Source of the DNA: an uncultured Flavobacteriales bacterium
Lineage (GTDB): Bacteria > Bacteroidota > Bacteroidia > Flavobacteriales > Crocinitomicaceae
Length of the DNA stretch: 64,000 bases
Direction of reading: 5' to 3'
Assembly (NCBI GenBank): GCA_946480085.1
Contig: CAMLHZ010000004.1
Span: forward strand, 1 to 64,000
Below are positions 43,294 through 53,900 of the stretch, piece after piece (position 1 is the first letter of the stretch; each line of letters begins with the position of its first letter). Made by a program: the position numbers and the translations under genes. Below the pieces are notes generated by a model that was not told the origin of the DNA, made no database searches, and saw only the letters and a program-made list of their open reading frames with translations.

Positions 43294-43779
43294 ATGAAAG
43301 ACATTCAGTTAAGTTCAGGTAAACGACGCATGATGCGGATATTGTGTATGATTACACTCATTACGTCTATCTTGATGGCGCTTATTGGTGGTCTTATTGT
43401 CTTTATACAATTTGATATTCCAGGCCAAACAGTTGGTTGCAGCGAGATAGCTTTTTTTAGAAATGAAGAAGATTGCCGCTTGGTAGGGAAATTCGGGGGT
43501 CACGCCGTTTGGTTGACAAAAACAACACTCGCATCTGCGGCTGTACTTACCAATGTATTAGATTGTATTGCCGCTATTTCAATGCGTAAGATGAAAATGG
43601 CTGGCTTCCGGCTGTATATGATTTCATTTGTCTTACATATCGGAACACTTTTTTTTGTAGGGATTGACCACCTACCCAATCATGAAATTATTATGTTGTT
43701 TCCAACAGTTGGGATGATGCTACTTTACCTTATATGTATGCAGGACAATAATAAGCCTGCATCAAAACCTATTGAATAA
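43294..43779 (+). CDS. Four-span membrane protein of unknown function
   Basis: A 161-residue membrane protein with four predicted helices (ILCMITLITSILMALIGGLIVFI, TLASAAVLTNVLDCIAAISM, LYMISFVLHIGTLFFVGI, IIMLFPTVGMMLLYLICM) and a short basic N-terminus. A periplasmic loop between helices 1 and 2 holds two Cys (QTVGCSEIAFFRNEEDCRLVGK) that could form a disulfide. The variant -7 box TAATTTAG (43267-43274) is 19 bases upstream. No family was recognised. Confidence 0.65.
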   Translation: MKDIQLSSGKRRMMRILCMITLITSILMALIGGLIVFIQFDIPGQTVGCSEIAFFRNEEDCRLVGKFGGHAVWLTKTTLASAAVLTNVLDCIAAISMRKMKMAGFRLYMISFVLHIGTLFFVGIDHLPNHEIIMLFPTVGMMLLYLICMQDNNKPASKPIE

Positions 43780-43797
43780 GCAGATATTTCACAGATT

Positions 43798-43820
43798 AAA
43801 ATATCAGGAATAGATATTTT
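43798..43820. terminator. Bidirectional terminator between the membrane protein and the M1 peptidase
   Basis: A perfect 8-bp stem AAAATATC / GATATTTT around a 7-base loop. It extends into T residues on the plus strand and abuts the stop codon of the convergent peptidase gene. Confidence 0.65.
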
Positions 43821-46187
43821 TTACTGAACTATCAACATTTTGCGGAATACTTGCTTCTCCTTATTGTAACCTGAGATCCAATAAATTCCTTTATTCCACT
43901 CTCCCGTTTCAAAACTTGTTGTACTTCCTGAATTCAAGTGCTGCGCAACAAATCTTCCGTTCACATCCGTTACCACAATTCTATCCGAAACAACAGCAGA
44001 TTCAACGGTTACTTTCCCGGAAGTTGGATTTGGATAAAGAATGATCTCTGCGGATTTCTCTGTTTCATTCACTGCTAAATTCTGACCTTTCAAGGCAATC
44101 GCATATTCTCCTCGTTGAAGATCGGTTACGTTCAACGTACCTGTCAAATCGGTTGTATTACCCATGTTTTTTGTATAGTTCGGACATTCAATCCAATCAA
44201 CTGAACGATTGGGACGATAAAGTAAAATAATGCTATCCTCATCATCCGTGATCAATAAATGATCTAAATGAGAATTGCTTCCTGTTAATTGACCACTGTA
44301 ACGGAATGTTGCGTTTGTATTGAAATCGGGATTCCAAAGTCCATCAACTCTCCAATAACGTTGTGGTGAGATCACGTAACCCGTAGACCAATCGAAAACC
44401 GGATCTGGCGCTGCCCAATTGTGCTCAACCAAAATAAATGCTGAATCTGTAATGTTCTGAATTTGTAGTATTACATTGGAATGCGTCAAGTTCTTTGTTC
44501 CTGTAGTTGTGTACGTTGGATAATTCGCGGTAACAGCGTGCGAGATCAATTCGTCTCTATTCAAATAACCCAAAGTAGGGTGAAACGGAACGGTAACGGT
44601 TACCGAGTTGGTGATTCCTGACGAAAAGATCTTTTGTTCGAAGGTATTCCAGTTCGCATCTCGCAAAGTAAGTGTAACCGGAATTTGCGTTCCATATTCT
44701 GTTCTTCCGACCAATTTTTGCTTCAGATGAACAGTTACATTATAATTCAGTCCGTTTGGAACCGTACTCAAAGAATCAATTGAAATATGTGGCCAGCCTC
44801 CCTGAAAAATCCAATCGTGGAAGAAATTATCCAGATTAACTCCAGTAATCTCACTCAATTCATCTCGATATTCGATTGCATCTACATCCGAAAATTTGTT
44901 TTGCTCAAGGAATTCAGACAAACCGCCAAAGAACAATGAATCACCTAAATATCCGCGAAGCGAATGAATCATATCCGCACCTTTAGTATATGTTGTTGAG
45001 CCGTAAGTATGGTTTTGAGGGACACCTGAAAGCGGCCAATAACCAGCGTCGTCGATATGACAAGTGCGTAAAAGACTTTTATGTGCATTACGAACATCCG
45101 CTAAATAAGCAGCTCTTCCTGCAGATTCTTCGGTAAACACGTATTCGCAGTAGGCAGCACTTCCTTCATTGATCCACATATCTTCGGCAGTTCTGCAGGT
45201 CACCAGATTTCCCCACCAGTGATGAGAAAGTTCATGAGCCATAACAGATTCCCAAGCGAGGCTTCCATTAGCCGCAGCCTGCGGAAAAGCAATATTCATG
45301 GCATGTTCCATAGCTCCAGCTGTCATTGGAACCAAAGCATATCCTACTCTATCCCAGCGGTACGGACCAAATTTAGACTCATAAATATCAAAAGCTTCTT
45401 CCAGATTGATGAATGAATTCTTCATGTTTGTTGTATCACTGGCATGTGCAGCCAATTTTACAGGAACAGGACTGCTTTGATAATTCGTGAATGTATCGTT
45501 CACAAACACATAATTGGAAACCGCAACTGAAATCAAATAAGACGGAATGGTTTGAAAAACTTTCCAATGGTGTGTTTCCGACAGATCCGGATTGACAGTT
45601 GTGGATTGAAAAACACCACCACAAGCAGCGTCATGAGCCGGAAGGGTTGTTACAAACAAATCGTAGGTTGAACGTGTTGTAAAATTGTCGAAACAAGGGA
45701 ACCAGGTTTTCCCATAGTTATGCGGAATATCATCCAATGAAACGCCAACATTATAAGCATATGCTGAATTGAAATAAAATCCGCCGAATGTTGGATCCTG
45801 AACCGTTGTTCCGTGATAAAACACTTTGATAGAAGTGGAATCACCAATATTGTAAGCTGAACCGAGGTTCACTTTAAAACCAAGAGATGCAGCAGTAAAC
45901 GAAAGTAAATTTCCATTTGCATCGTGCACGCTATCTACCGACGGACCGGTCAAATCCAGTTTAATTTCTGTGATGTTATTGACCAAAGGCTCTATGCTGA
46001 TCTGCGTAGTTCCTTTCAAAACAAAGGTTGAAAAATCGCGAACATCCAGATTGATCGTGTAATGTTCAATCGAAATACTATCGCTTCTTGTATCATATGG
46101 AAACGAAGTTTGAGCACTCGAATTGAAAAGCAAGCCAATACAAAACAAAAGACTTAATCGAAAACGCAGTAGAGCAGAATAATCCAT
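43821..46187 (-). CDS. M1-family zinc aminopeptidase with T9SS sorting domain
   Basis: A 788-residue secreted metallopeptidase. The signal peptide (LSLLFCIGLLFNSSAQ) is followed by the M1 N-terminal beta domain (YDTRSDSISIEHYTINLDVRDF). The gluzincin centre is H318-E319-x-x-H322 in AHELSHHWWGNLVT, with the third zinc ligand E341 in WINEG. The substrate-exopeptidase motif reads GAMEHAMN where GAMEN is usual. The last 75 residues are a T9SS sorting domain (IILYPNPTSGKVTVES, VVTDVNGRFVAQHL, WNKGIYWISGYNKE, FRKMLIVQ). It probably trims peptides at the cell surface for nutrition. Confidence 0.93.
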   Translation of the reverse strand: MDYSALLRFRLSLLFCIGLLFNSSAQTSFPYDTRSDSISIEHYTINLDVRDFSTFVLKGTTQISIEPLVNNITEIKLDLTGPSVDSVHDANGNLLSFTAASLGFKVNLGSAYNIGDSTSIKVFYHGTTVQDPTFGGFYFNSAYAYNVGVSLDDIPHNYGKTWFPCFDNFTTRSTYDLFVTTLPAHDAACGGVFQSTTVNPDLSETHHWKVFQTIPSYLISVAVSNYVFVNDTFTNYQSSPVPVKLAAHASDTTNMKNSFINLEEAFDIYESKFGPYRWDRVGYALVPMTAGAMEHAMNIAFPQAAANGSLAWESVMAHELSHHWWGNLVTCRTAEDMWINEGSAAYCEYVFTEESAGRAAYLADVRNAHKSLLRTCHIDDAGYWPLSGVPQNHTYGSTTYTKGADMIHSLRGYLGDSLFFGGLSEFLEQNKFSDVDAIEYRDELSEITGVNLDNFFHDWIFQGGWPHISIDSLSTVPNGLNYNVTVHLKQKLVGRTEYGTQIPVTLTLRDANWNTFEQKIFSSGITNSVTVTVPFHPTLGYLNRDELISHAVTANYPTYTTTGTKNLTHSNVILQIQNITDSAFILVEHNWAAPDPVFDWSTGYVISPQRYWRVDGLWNPDFNTNATFRYSGQLTGSNSHLDHLLITDDEDSIILLYRPNRSVDWIECPNYTKNMGNTTDLTGTLNVTDLQRGEYAIALKGQNLAVNETEKSAEIILYPNPTSGKVTVESAVVSDRIVVTDVNGRFVAQHLNSGSTTSFETGEWNKGIYWISGYNKEKQVFRKMLIVQ

Positions 46188-46297
46188 ACATCAGATTTAA
46201 GGTGTCAAGGTATTAAGATTTTAGGACTTCAGAAAACGACAGTCCTTCATCTGGCACTTTTTGTTACCTTTCCATGTAAATTACATTCACCTAAGTA

Positions 46298-46957
46298 ATG
46301 TTCAAGTCGGTGTTTTTATGTCTTCTTTTGCTGATCTCTTTTTCAGGGAGAACTCAGGATACTATTCATATTGACTTACCGACTGTTTCACACAAATTCG
46401 TTGGACATTTCAATCCTTTCAGCGACCATCTTTTCAGAGGCATTGAAAACCCAGTAAATTACTACCACAAAAGCGCAGTTTTAATCAAATCTCGCGATAG
46501 TGTAAACATTACAAAACTTGCAAAAGGTTCTTTTTCCATAAAACCCATTTGCACTGCAAAGTCCATTGTTCTTTACGCAGTTGATTCACTTTCAGGAGAC
46601 ACGCTTCAGGAATTGAAACGAATCGTTCGGCATGTTCCACCAACGGAATTATATTTAGGAAACGCTATTGATGGCATGAGTACTCATTTGTTACCGAACG
46701 CTTTACTGCATGTCAACTATGGCTTCAACGAATCTGTTCCTTTGAAAATCTGTACCCATGTCTTAAATGCGGAAATAACATTCATGGAACACACTTTCAA
46801 AATTAACGGTGATCGCATTCCGAAAGAAGTGGTTGATGAGCTTTACAAACTTCGCAGGGTTTATGGAACTCCGAATATAACAATCGAACTTACTGCAAAA
46901 ACCAGTTGTCCAAGCTGTATTGCAAGAAACCGAACTATGACAATAACACTCATTTGA
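46298..46957 (+). CDS. Secreted protein resembling the C-terminal domain of GldM/PorM
   Basis: A 219-residue protein with signal peptide MFKSVFLCLLLLISFSGRTQ. The segment HLFRGIENPVNYYH, then KLAKGSFSIKPICTAKSIVLYAVDSLSGDTLQELKRIVRHVPP, then PNALLHVNYGFNESVPLKICTHVLNAEITFM and DELYKLRRVYGTPNITIELTAKTSCPSC follow the plan of the last two Ig-like domains of GldM (RG.dNP, KPk..G.a.l.v, f.v..VP.P, L..lr.G..v.i..i). The inner-membrane helix of GldM is absent. A stand-alone GldM-C-like protein is my reading from pattern, at moderate to low confidence. It is followed 3 bases later by the next secreted gene. Confidence 0.5.
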   Translation: MFKSVFLCLLLLISFSGRTQDTIHIDLPTVSHKFVGHFNPFSDHLFRGIENPVNYYHKSAVLIKSRDSVNITKLAKGSFSIKPICTAKSIVLYAVDSLSGDTLQELKRIVRHVPPTELYLGNAIDGMSTHLLPNALLHVNYGFNESVPLKICTHVLNAEITFMEHTFKINGDRIPKEVVDELYKLRRVYGTPNITIELTAKTSCPSCIARNRTMTITLI

Positions 46958-46960
46958 TTT

Positions 46961-48217
46961 ATGAAACCATCAGTACTTTTTCTTTTCTACTTTTTCGTTC
47001 TACAGCTTTCAGCACAGCAACGCATTACGGTTATTGATAAAAATGGAGAAAACGGTTTTTTGTTCGATGAGAAGAATCCACAAAGTTTGGTTTCGCTTTT
47101 TAATTCGAATCAGCTTCCTTTTAAACCAATGAACATTTTAACTTCAGAACGGTTGAGCACAGAAGGTTTTTTGAAAAATGCTCCTGTAAAATACGGTCGA
47201 CAATCTGATGTTGCGTTGGCCAATATTTATGGGGAAGACAGCATTGCACTGATAGACGGAGTTTTGCAATACGTTTATCCTATGCCAGATAGATATTTCA
47301 CCGATCTCGAAGGCATTTCCCGTTTACTGATTTACGAGCATCAAAACGAAAAAACCGAATGGGTAATCGACTCGATTGGCTATGCAAAAAAGTATACAGA
47401 TGGTTCGACTTTGATCACCACAAGCAAAGGGAAATACGAATTGGTTGGAAGCATTGACTTCAAAGCAATCGATCTGGAATACGACCTGTTTTACGTTGAA
47501 CAAAGTGCCGCATTTCAACAACTCATGACGAATGGATTTTGGACCGAATTACGAACCAAACAGTTAGCGGAAAATCCCGTAAATACAACTCCTCTTTTGA
47601 ATTGGCACTCCATAATGAGTGTCGAATATTATGCATTTACATTTAATGAACTACAGGAAGACCGACCGTTTGACCAATGGTGGAGTAAAAGAGATTTTAA
47701 TTGGCCTATTGCGTTCAACGGAATTAAAAACAATCTGCTTTCAGAATATGAAGAAGTCTTTGGAAAAGGAAAGGTACACGGAATACTAGACACCGAATCG
47801 GATTGGCCGTTAGCAAACATTGATGGAGAAGATTCTATGATCATTACCAATGGAGTTCTCCAGTACGTTTATCCTGAACCAGATTTTCATGTTTCCTGGA
47901 TAGACGTAGAACCCACAAAAGCATGGTTGATATATAGCGTTTCTGCTGAAGCTGTGAATCCGGTAAATGAGTTGAAGCGTATAGTTTTTACCAAAGGTGA
48001 AGACAACATACTTTTGGCTGATTTCGACTGTACAGATTCGCGAGTAACTGAATTTTATCTTGAACTTCTTCAGAAAGCTGGTATTCAACTTCAAATTCCG
48101 GTAAGCGAAAACTGGAAAATTGCACTTCTAAAAGCCCAAACCAACGGTAAGAAATATTCGACTTCCAAAAAAGGTGATCTGAAACGCTTGGAAAATGAGT
48201 TCACTCAAAACAATTAG
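46961..48217 (+). CDS. Secreted protein of unknown function with an internal repeat
   Basis: A 418-residue protein with signal peptide MKPSVLFLFYFFVLQLSAQQ, co-transcribed with the GldM-C-like gene (3-base gap). Two segments repeat: residues 86-110 (LANIYGEDSIALIDGVLQ + YVYPMPD) and about 283-307 (LANIDGEDSMIITNGVLQ + YVYPEPD), so the protein is probably two related halves. Each repeat is followed by a strand ending in L-I-Y (SRLLIYEHQNEK, KAWLIYSVSAE). No known family was identified. The pairing with a GldM-C-like protein hints at an envelope or T9SS-related role (inference). Confidence 0.6.
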   Translation: MKPSVLFLFYFFVLQLSAQQRITVIDKNGENGFLFDEKNPQSLVSLFNSNQLPFKPMNILTSERLSTEGFLKNAPVKYGRQSDVALANIYGEDSIALIDGVLQYVYPMPDRYFTDLEGISRLLIYEHQNEKTEWVIDSIGYAKKYTDGSTLITTSKGKYELVGSIDFKAIDLEYDLFYVEQSAAFQQLMTNGFWTELRTKQLAENPVNTTPLLNWHSIMSVEYYAFTFNELQEDRPFDQWWSKRDFNWPIAFNGIKNNLLSEYEEVFGKGKVHGILDTESDWPLANIDGEDSMIITNGVLQYVYPEPDFHVSWIDVEPTKAWLIYSVSAEAVNPVNELKRIVFTKGEDNILLADFDCTDSRVTEFYLELLQKAGIQLQIPVSENWKIALLKAQTNGKKYSTSKKGDLKRLENEFTQNN

Positions 48218-48248
48218 TCCTAATTTTGGTCGCTAAAGAAAAACGCGA

Positions 48249-50675
48249 ATGAATTCATTTTATGAATACTTCAGGAAAAATCAACATTATCTGATCAGCA
48301 CGATCATTCTGTTATTTACTGTTCGCATTATTGAGTTTTTCTTTGTTGAATTCATCGGGGAATCAAAACCTCAATTCTCTATGTTATTCATGGGTTTTTT
48401 GCTTGATCTGCTAGCAGGTTTTGTTTTGCTATGGATCGTTTTTCCTCTTCATCTGCTATTTCAATGGTGTCGTATAAAACGGAACTTCGTTTTTCCATCT
48501 GCAGCCTTTTTATTCATTTCGCTGAGTGCCATACTAATCTACTTTTTCGAGCAGGCAAAAATTCCTTTGGATGAAACCATCTATTTCTTTTCCTGGAAAG
48601 AGATCATGACTATCATGGGTGAAATCAATGCATATTTCCCACAGCTCATCATCGGTTTTTTAATTCTTCTCATTCTTTTTTGGGGAATTCAATACGCATC
48701 ACAAAAACGTTTTCGCTCTGATATTTTCCCCAGAAAAATTGCGGTTTTTTCATGCGTTACCATTCTTCTTACCCCTTTTATTTATTGTTCTTCAAAGAAC
48801 ATTGTAACGGAAGTTTATACCAACAACCGACTTGTGTTCTTTCTTGGAAGAACGTATACGCATTTCAGCAAAGAAGAAAACTCAACCATTTCTGAAACAA
48901 ACATTAATCCGGCTGATTTCGAGGAATTAGACATTAATTTTTATGCTGAAAAGCCCGAAAATCAGATTTATCCATTGATGCATTCGATGCAAGAAGACAC
49001 GCTTTTTGCTTCTAAGTTCAATGCAAACAAAAAACAACTACCCAATATTGTTTTTATCATCGTTGAAGGACTTTCAGGAGATTTTGTTGGGAAATATGCC
49101 TCGACGACAGGTAATGTAATGCCGTTTCTGGATAGTTTGAAATCGAAATCACTCTACTTCCCCTACTTTCTATCCACTTGTCAGCGAACATATAACGCAC
49201 TTCCGGCAAGCTTAGCATCTGTTCCCAATTCAAACAGCGGAATGTTCACTCAGTTGAACTCTTACACACCGCAGGTTTCACTTCAGATGTTATTGAATAA
49301 AAATTACTTCTCTCGTTTCTATTGCGGGGTCGACCTTTCGTTTTCGAACATGCACGGTTATATGAGTAACCTGAAAACGCAATACCTGGTAAAAAACTGG
49401 GCGAAGAAGTATAAAATATCGTTTTCTGAACGCGAAAACTACTGGGGATATCCGGACGACCGTGTGTATAAAAAATCGTGGGACGATTATTCCAACCAAA
49501 AGCTGGAATCTAAACCACGATTTGACGTATTCCTGACCATTTCATCTCATGAACCGTTCGTTTTTCCAAAAGAAAAATACTACTTATCAAAAGTCGATAA
49601 ACACTTAAAAGATCATCCCGGTAAACTGAATGAATCCTTAAAAAGCAAGCAGTTACTTCTGGCGTCGTTCATGTATTCCGATGATGCTTTGAAAACCTAT
49701 TTCGAGAAAGCGAAACAACATCCGGAATTTGAGAACACTATTTTCTTCATTTACGGAGATCATGGAACACCTCATTACTCGCGTACTGGCTTGAGTAAAT
49801 TTCATACGCCGCTGGTGATCTACTCACCTTTATTAAAACATCCGGAAGTAAACAAAGCGGTGAATAGCCAGTTAGATATTGCGCCTTCCTTATTGAGCTT
49901 ATTGAAACATAACTATCAAATGAGCTTTCCTGAGAAACTTCCGTTTATGGGAAAACCTTTCGATTTTTCATCCAAATTTGTATCGAATCGCTCGCTCCCG
50001 TTTTTAAGCATGGGAGGTAAAAACGAGTTTGTGCTGCATAAAAATTCAGCGTTTCTCCATGGAGAACTATTTCAACTACAGCCTGATTTGAAATTGAAGA
50101 AAATTCACAACAACCGATTAAACAAAAAACTAGAAAAACAATTACAACTCTACGACCTGTTATCGAAATACTGCTTCAATAAGAACAGAATTATTCCGCC
50201 AGTGTTTTATAAGGAACTAAGTGAAAGTCAGCCACGAGTTGACAATCGTTTCACGGGTGATTACAAACTGCTGAAAGAGCTTTCGGATAAAAAATCGGTT
50301 GTTAGTACTGATGAATTCATTGGTCTGGGCAAAACATTCGCTTTAAATACAAATGTCAAACGCGTAAGAATTGTGTGTGAGATCGATCAACACATGGGCG
50401 ACAAGGATGAATCCAAACATTTGCCGCGAGTTGTTGCCAACTTAGTAAATACAACAACGAAGAAACAGATTATCTGGCAGATATCGGATCCGGCTATCTT
50501 GAAAAAATCGTTCAAAAAGAATGCACACAATACAATGATTTACGTTGTCGACATTAACATTCCTGCCGAACAAAAGATTGAAAAAAAGAACGAATTCTTT
50601 TATTACATCTACAATCCGAATCATGCTAAGATGAATTTCAAGAATTGTAGAATTAAGTTTTACACTGCCAATTAG
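48249..50675 (+). CDS. LTA synthase-like sulfatase-superfamily membrane protein
   Basis: An 808-residue protein with about five N-terminal membrane helices (residues 12-190) and a periplasmic alkaline-phosphatase/sulfatase-type domain. NIVFIIVEGLSGDFVGKY holds the first metal Glu. The nucleophile is T314 in CQRTYNALPASLASVP. FIYGDHGTPHY supplies the DHG metal ligands, and STPLVIYSPLL-like FHTPLVIYSPLL and DIAPSLLSLL follow. Such enzymes transfer phosphoglycerol or related groups to envelope glycans. The last 170 residues extend beyond the usual domain and end in a beta-rich stretch (KRVRIVCEIDQHMGD, NEFFYYIYNPNHAKM). It follows the secreted pair by 31 bases. Confidence 0.88.
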   Translation: MNSFYEYFRKNQHYLISTIILLFTVRIIEFFFVEFIGESKPQFSMLFMGFLLDLLAGFVLLWIVFPLHLLFQWCRIKRNFVFPSAAFLFISLSAILIYFFEQAKIPLDETIYFFSWKEIMTIMGEINAYFPQLIIGFLILLILFWGIQYASQKRFRSDIFPRKIAVFSCVTILLTPFIYCSSKNIVTEVYTNNRLVFFLGRTYTHFSKEENSTISETNINPADFEELDINFYAEKPENQIYPLMHSMQEDTLFASKFNANKKQLPNIVFIIVEGLSGDFVGKYASTTGNVMPFLDSLKSKSLYFPYFLSTCQRTYNALPASLASVPNSNSGMFTQLNSYTPQVSLQMLLNKNYFSRFYCGVDLSFSNMHGYMSNLKTQYLVKNWAKKYKISFSERENYWGYPDDRVYKKSWDDYSNQKLESKPRFDVFLTISSHEPFVFPKEKYYLSKVDKHLKDHPGKLNESLKSKQLLLASFMYSDDALKTYFEKAKQHPEFENTIFFIYGDHGTPHYSRTGLSKFHTPLVIYSPLLKHPEVNKAVNSQLDIAPSLLSLLKHNYQMSFPEKLPFMGKPFDFSSKFVSNRSLPFLSMGGKNEFVLHKNSAFLHGELFQLQPDLKLKKIHNNRLNKKLEKQLQLYDLLSKYCFNKNRIIPPVFYKELSESQPRVDNRFTGDYKLLKELSDKKSVVSTDEFIGLGKTFALNTNVKRVRIVCEIDQHMGDKDESKHLPRVVANLVNTTTKKQIIWQISDPAILKKSFKKNAHNTMIYVVDINIPAEQKIEKKNEFFYYIYNPNHAKMNFKNCRIKFYTAN

Positions 50676-50939
50676 CAACTGATAAATCGCATTGAAAATT
50701 GCTGGTGAGACTAATTATTCGACTGTTCTTCTTAACTTCATTCTCAGATTTAAATGATAATACAGGTGGCGTGACCAATTGCCTGCTTACAGGCATTTTC
50801 ATTCCAACAAATGCACAAATGAATGCTCGCCTACCGGACTCGCTACATGGCGTCTGGTAAGCGCCATAAAAATCAGCGCATCTGTGGGTTAATCTTCACC
50901 AGATTTTATTGAGTTTAATACCGGAAAGAGATTTATCTT
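50676..50939. other. Gene-free gap with repeat remnants
   Basis: The gap holds the palindrome TGCCTG-CTTA-CAGGCA around 50780-50795 and a C/G-richer patch (50825-50870) beginning GCTCGCCTACCGGACTCGC. There is no reading frame, promoter match or terminator that I can support. Confidence 0.4.
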
Positions 50940-53900
50940 ATGTTTCAAAAATTACGTTTTACTCCATTTGCACAATTCATTCAATCCGATGCCGAATTTT
51001 CAAGTGTAAAGCGTTCTTATGAAACGACCATAATGGACCTCAAAGTTCAGCCAGAAGGAAGTTTAACCGCGGTTGCCTGGGGAACAAATTACTACAAAGT
51101 CACTGTTCTGTTCAATACAACAAAGGTCATTACTACCAGATGTGAATGTCCGTATGACGGAAAAGGTGTTTGCAAACACGTGATTCGTACCATTTATGAA
51201 GCCGACGAAAAAGTGGCGGATTATTTCGATAAACGTATTCCGAAACAGCCAAAACAGGAAGTAGAATTAGTGGAAGAAAATGGCGGATTACGTCTTCCGG
51301 GGCTCCTTTGGAATGATCTGAACGATGATTTAATTGATGATCTCAAACTGTTTAAACCAACCAATCGCTGGTTTTCTGCATACAATTATCAATGGGGCGA
51401 TGGACATTATCTGCTCAAAAACATAAATGCCGTTTATCATTACGAAGGTGAACAAGTTCAACTCGAAATAAAAGAGAATGAAAACGGAATGTTCTTCAGT
51501 TGCAGCTGTAAATCTGGAAAACACAGCTTCTGCTCACATTTGAGTAAAGCATTGGAAAATCGAAATTCAACGATCTTCAGTTATACGTTTGATGAAAACG
51601 AAAGAAGAAATCAACTAAAACAAGCATGTGCTTCTTTTGGATTTGAATTGGAAAAAGTGGATGCCGAAAGTTTGTTCGAATTCAAAAACAATCATGGGCA
51701 TTTACGTGTAGTTTCAAAAGCCAATCTGGTTCGCGTAAATCCAAGACAGCTGGAAGATGACCAGCAGGCGATTTTACAACTTGCTCCTCTTCCCTGGGAA
51801 GCAGACGAAAGCGAAACCACAGAAATCCTGATTGCAGATTACAATCGTTATCAGGGAACATTGGTGCTGCGACTAATGCGCGCCAAAATTGCGAAAAACG
51901 GAAGTTTAAAATCCCCAATTGAAGCAGTTGAGACGAATAGACTCATGGAGCTAGCAACGAATGCGCAGGAATTTCAGTTCTTTCAGTCGTTAACGCAAGC
52001 GCATCAGTTTCATCATTTAAATGTAAACAGTCCAGAATTCGACAAAGCACATGAGGTTTATAGAACCTTGCTGAAGAATCCTAAAAAATATCCGCTTTAC
52101 TTATTCGAAGACGACGGCGGAAAAGTGACTCCAGGAAAGCTGAAAGAACTTACAATAAAATCTACGGCTGTTTATCCTCGAATTGAAGTCACTGAAAAAG
52201 GCGAATTCTTTGAAGTGAATTGCAAGTTCGAATTCGACAACAGAAACCTGTCTTCTTCTTCATTTAAGTTGATCGAAAATCAATTTGTGCGTTACGATAA
52301 GCAATTCTATTTCTTCGATTCGAAGATGTCCATTCGCTTGCATCACTATTTCTCTAACAATAATCACAGACTGTTTATTCATCAGGATCAGTTTATGACC
52401 TACAAGGAGAAATTTCTTGATCCTTTGGAAAATCAAGTTCCTGTTCACTACAGTTTCATCAAGAAATATGAAAAGCCACGTCGACAAGATCAGCTGAAAA
52501 AGGTAAATCAGTTGGACGAAGTAGAAAAGCATTTGTATTTGTCTGAATCAGATAATTACATTTTGCTAACACCTGCAATTCGTTATGGTGAGGCTGAAAT
52601 TCCTTTACTTTCCAGACGAACGCTTTACGAAACACTTCCGGATGGTTCAAGGGAAGAACGACCAAGAAATCAATGGTTGGAGCGCGGTTTTGCAAAATTA
52701 ATGCAAGATCTTCACCCAGAATTCGACCCAAACAGCGGAAGGGAATTCTTCTTTTTACATAGAAACGAATTTTTGGAAAGCGGTTGGTTTTTGAATGCGT
52801 TTGAAAAACTGCGATCAGAAAATATTCAGATTTATGGATTTGCACAGCTTTCGAAAAACAGATACAATCCGAATAAAGCGGTCGTAAATACTACCCTGAA
52901 ATCGGGAATAGATTGGTTCGACGTTCACACAAAAGTGAAATTTGGCGAACAGGAAGCACGACTGGAAGACCTGCAAAAAGCCATTTTGAAAAGGAATTCC
53001 TTTGTTGAGTTAGGAGATGGAACGCACGGTGTTCTTCCCGAAGATTGGGTAAATCAGTTCGGACAATTCTTCCGTTCAGCGGAAATAGAAGGTGATTTCC
53101 TTCGTGTTTCGAAAAGTCATTTTCAGTTGATCGATGATATTTTCAGAGACGAAGCTATCGACTTGCAAGTTCGAAAAGAATTACATGAACTGACAGATAA
53201 ACTTGCCAATTTCCAAAGCATTTCTCAAACGAAAGTTCCAAAGAAGCTGAAGGCAACTTTACGCGATTACCAGAAAGAAGGACTGAACTGGTTGAACTTT
53301 TTAGATGAATTTGGTTTTGGTGGTTGTTTAGCTGATGACATGGGATTGGGAAAAACGGTCCAGATCATTGCTTACATGCTCACACAGCATGAAAAAGGAA
53401 GAAAAGAACCGAACCTGATTGTCATGCCAACGTCGCTTATTTTCAATTGGAAAAACGAGTTGAAGAAGTTTGCACCTCATCTGAAAGTGTATGAACTGGC
53501 CGGAAATAAGCGAAACACTTCAGAGTTGAAGTTCAACAATTACGATGTAATTCTAACAACCTACGGAACTTTACTTTCAGACGTGGAAATTCTGCGAAAA
53601 TTCCGTTTTAATCTGGTGGTACTAGATGAATCGCAGGCGATAAAAAATCCGAATTCAAAAAGATACAAAGCCGCACGTTTGTTGCAAGGCCGACAAAACC
53701 TTGTACTTACCGGAACGCCAATTGAGAACAACACTTTCGATCTGTTTGCACAGCTTTCATTTGCAATGCCTGGTTTATTGGGAACAGCAAGAGCATTTCA
53801 GGAATTGTATTCAACACCAATTGACAAATTCGACGATACGAAACGTGCGAAGGAACTGCAGCGAAAAGTACATCCTTTCATTTTAAGAAGAACCAAAAAG

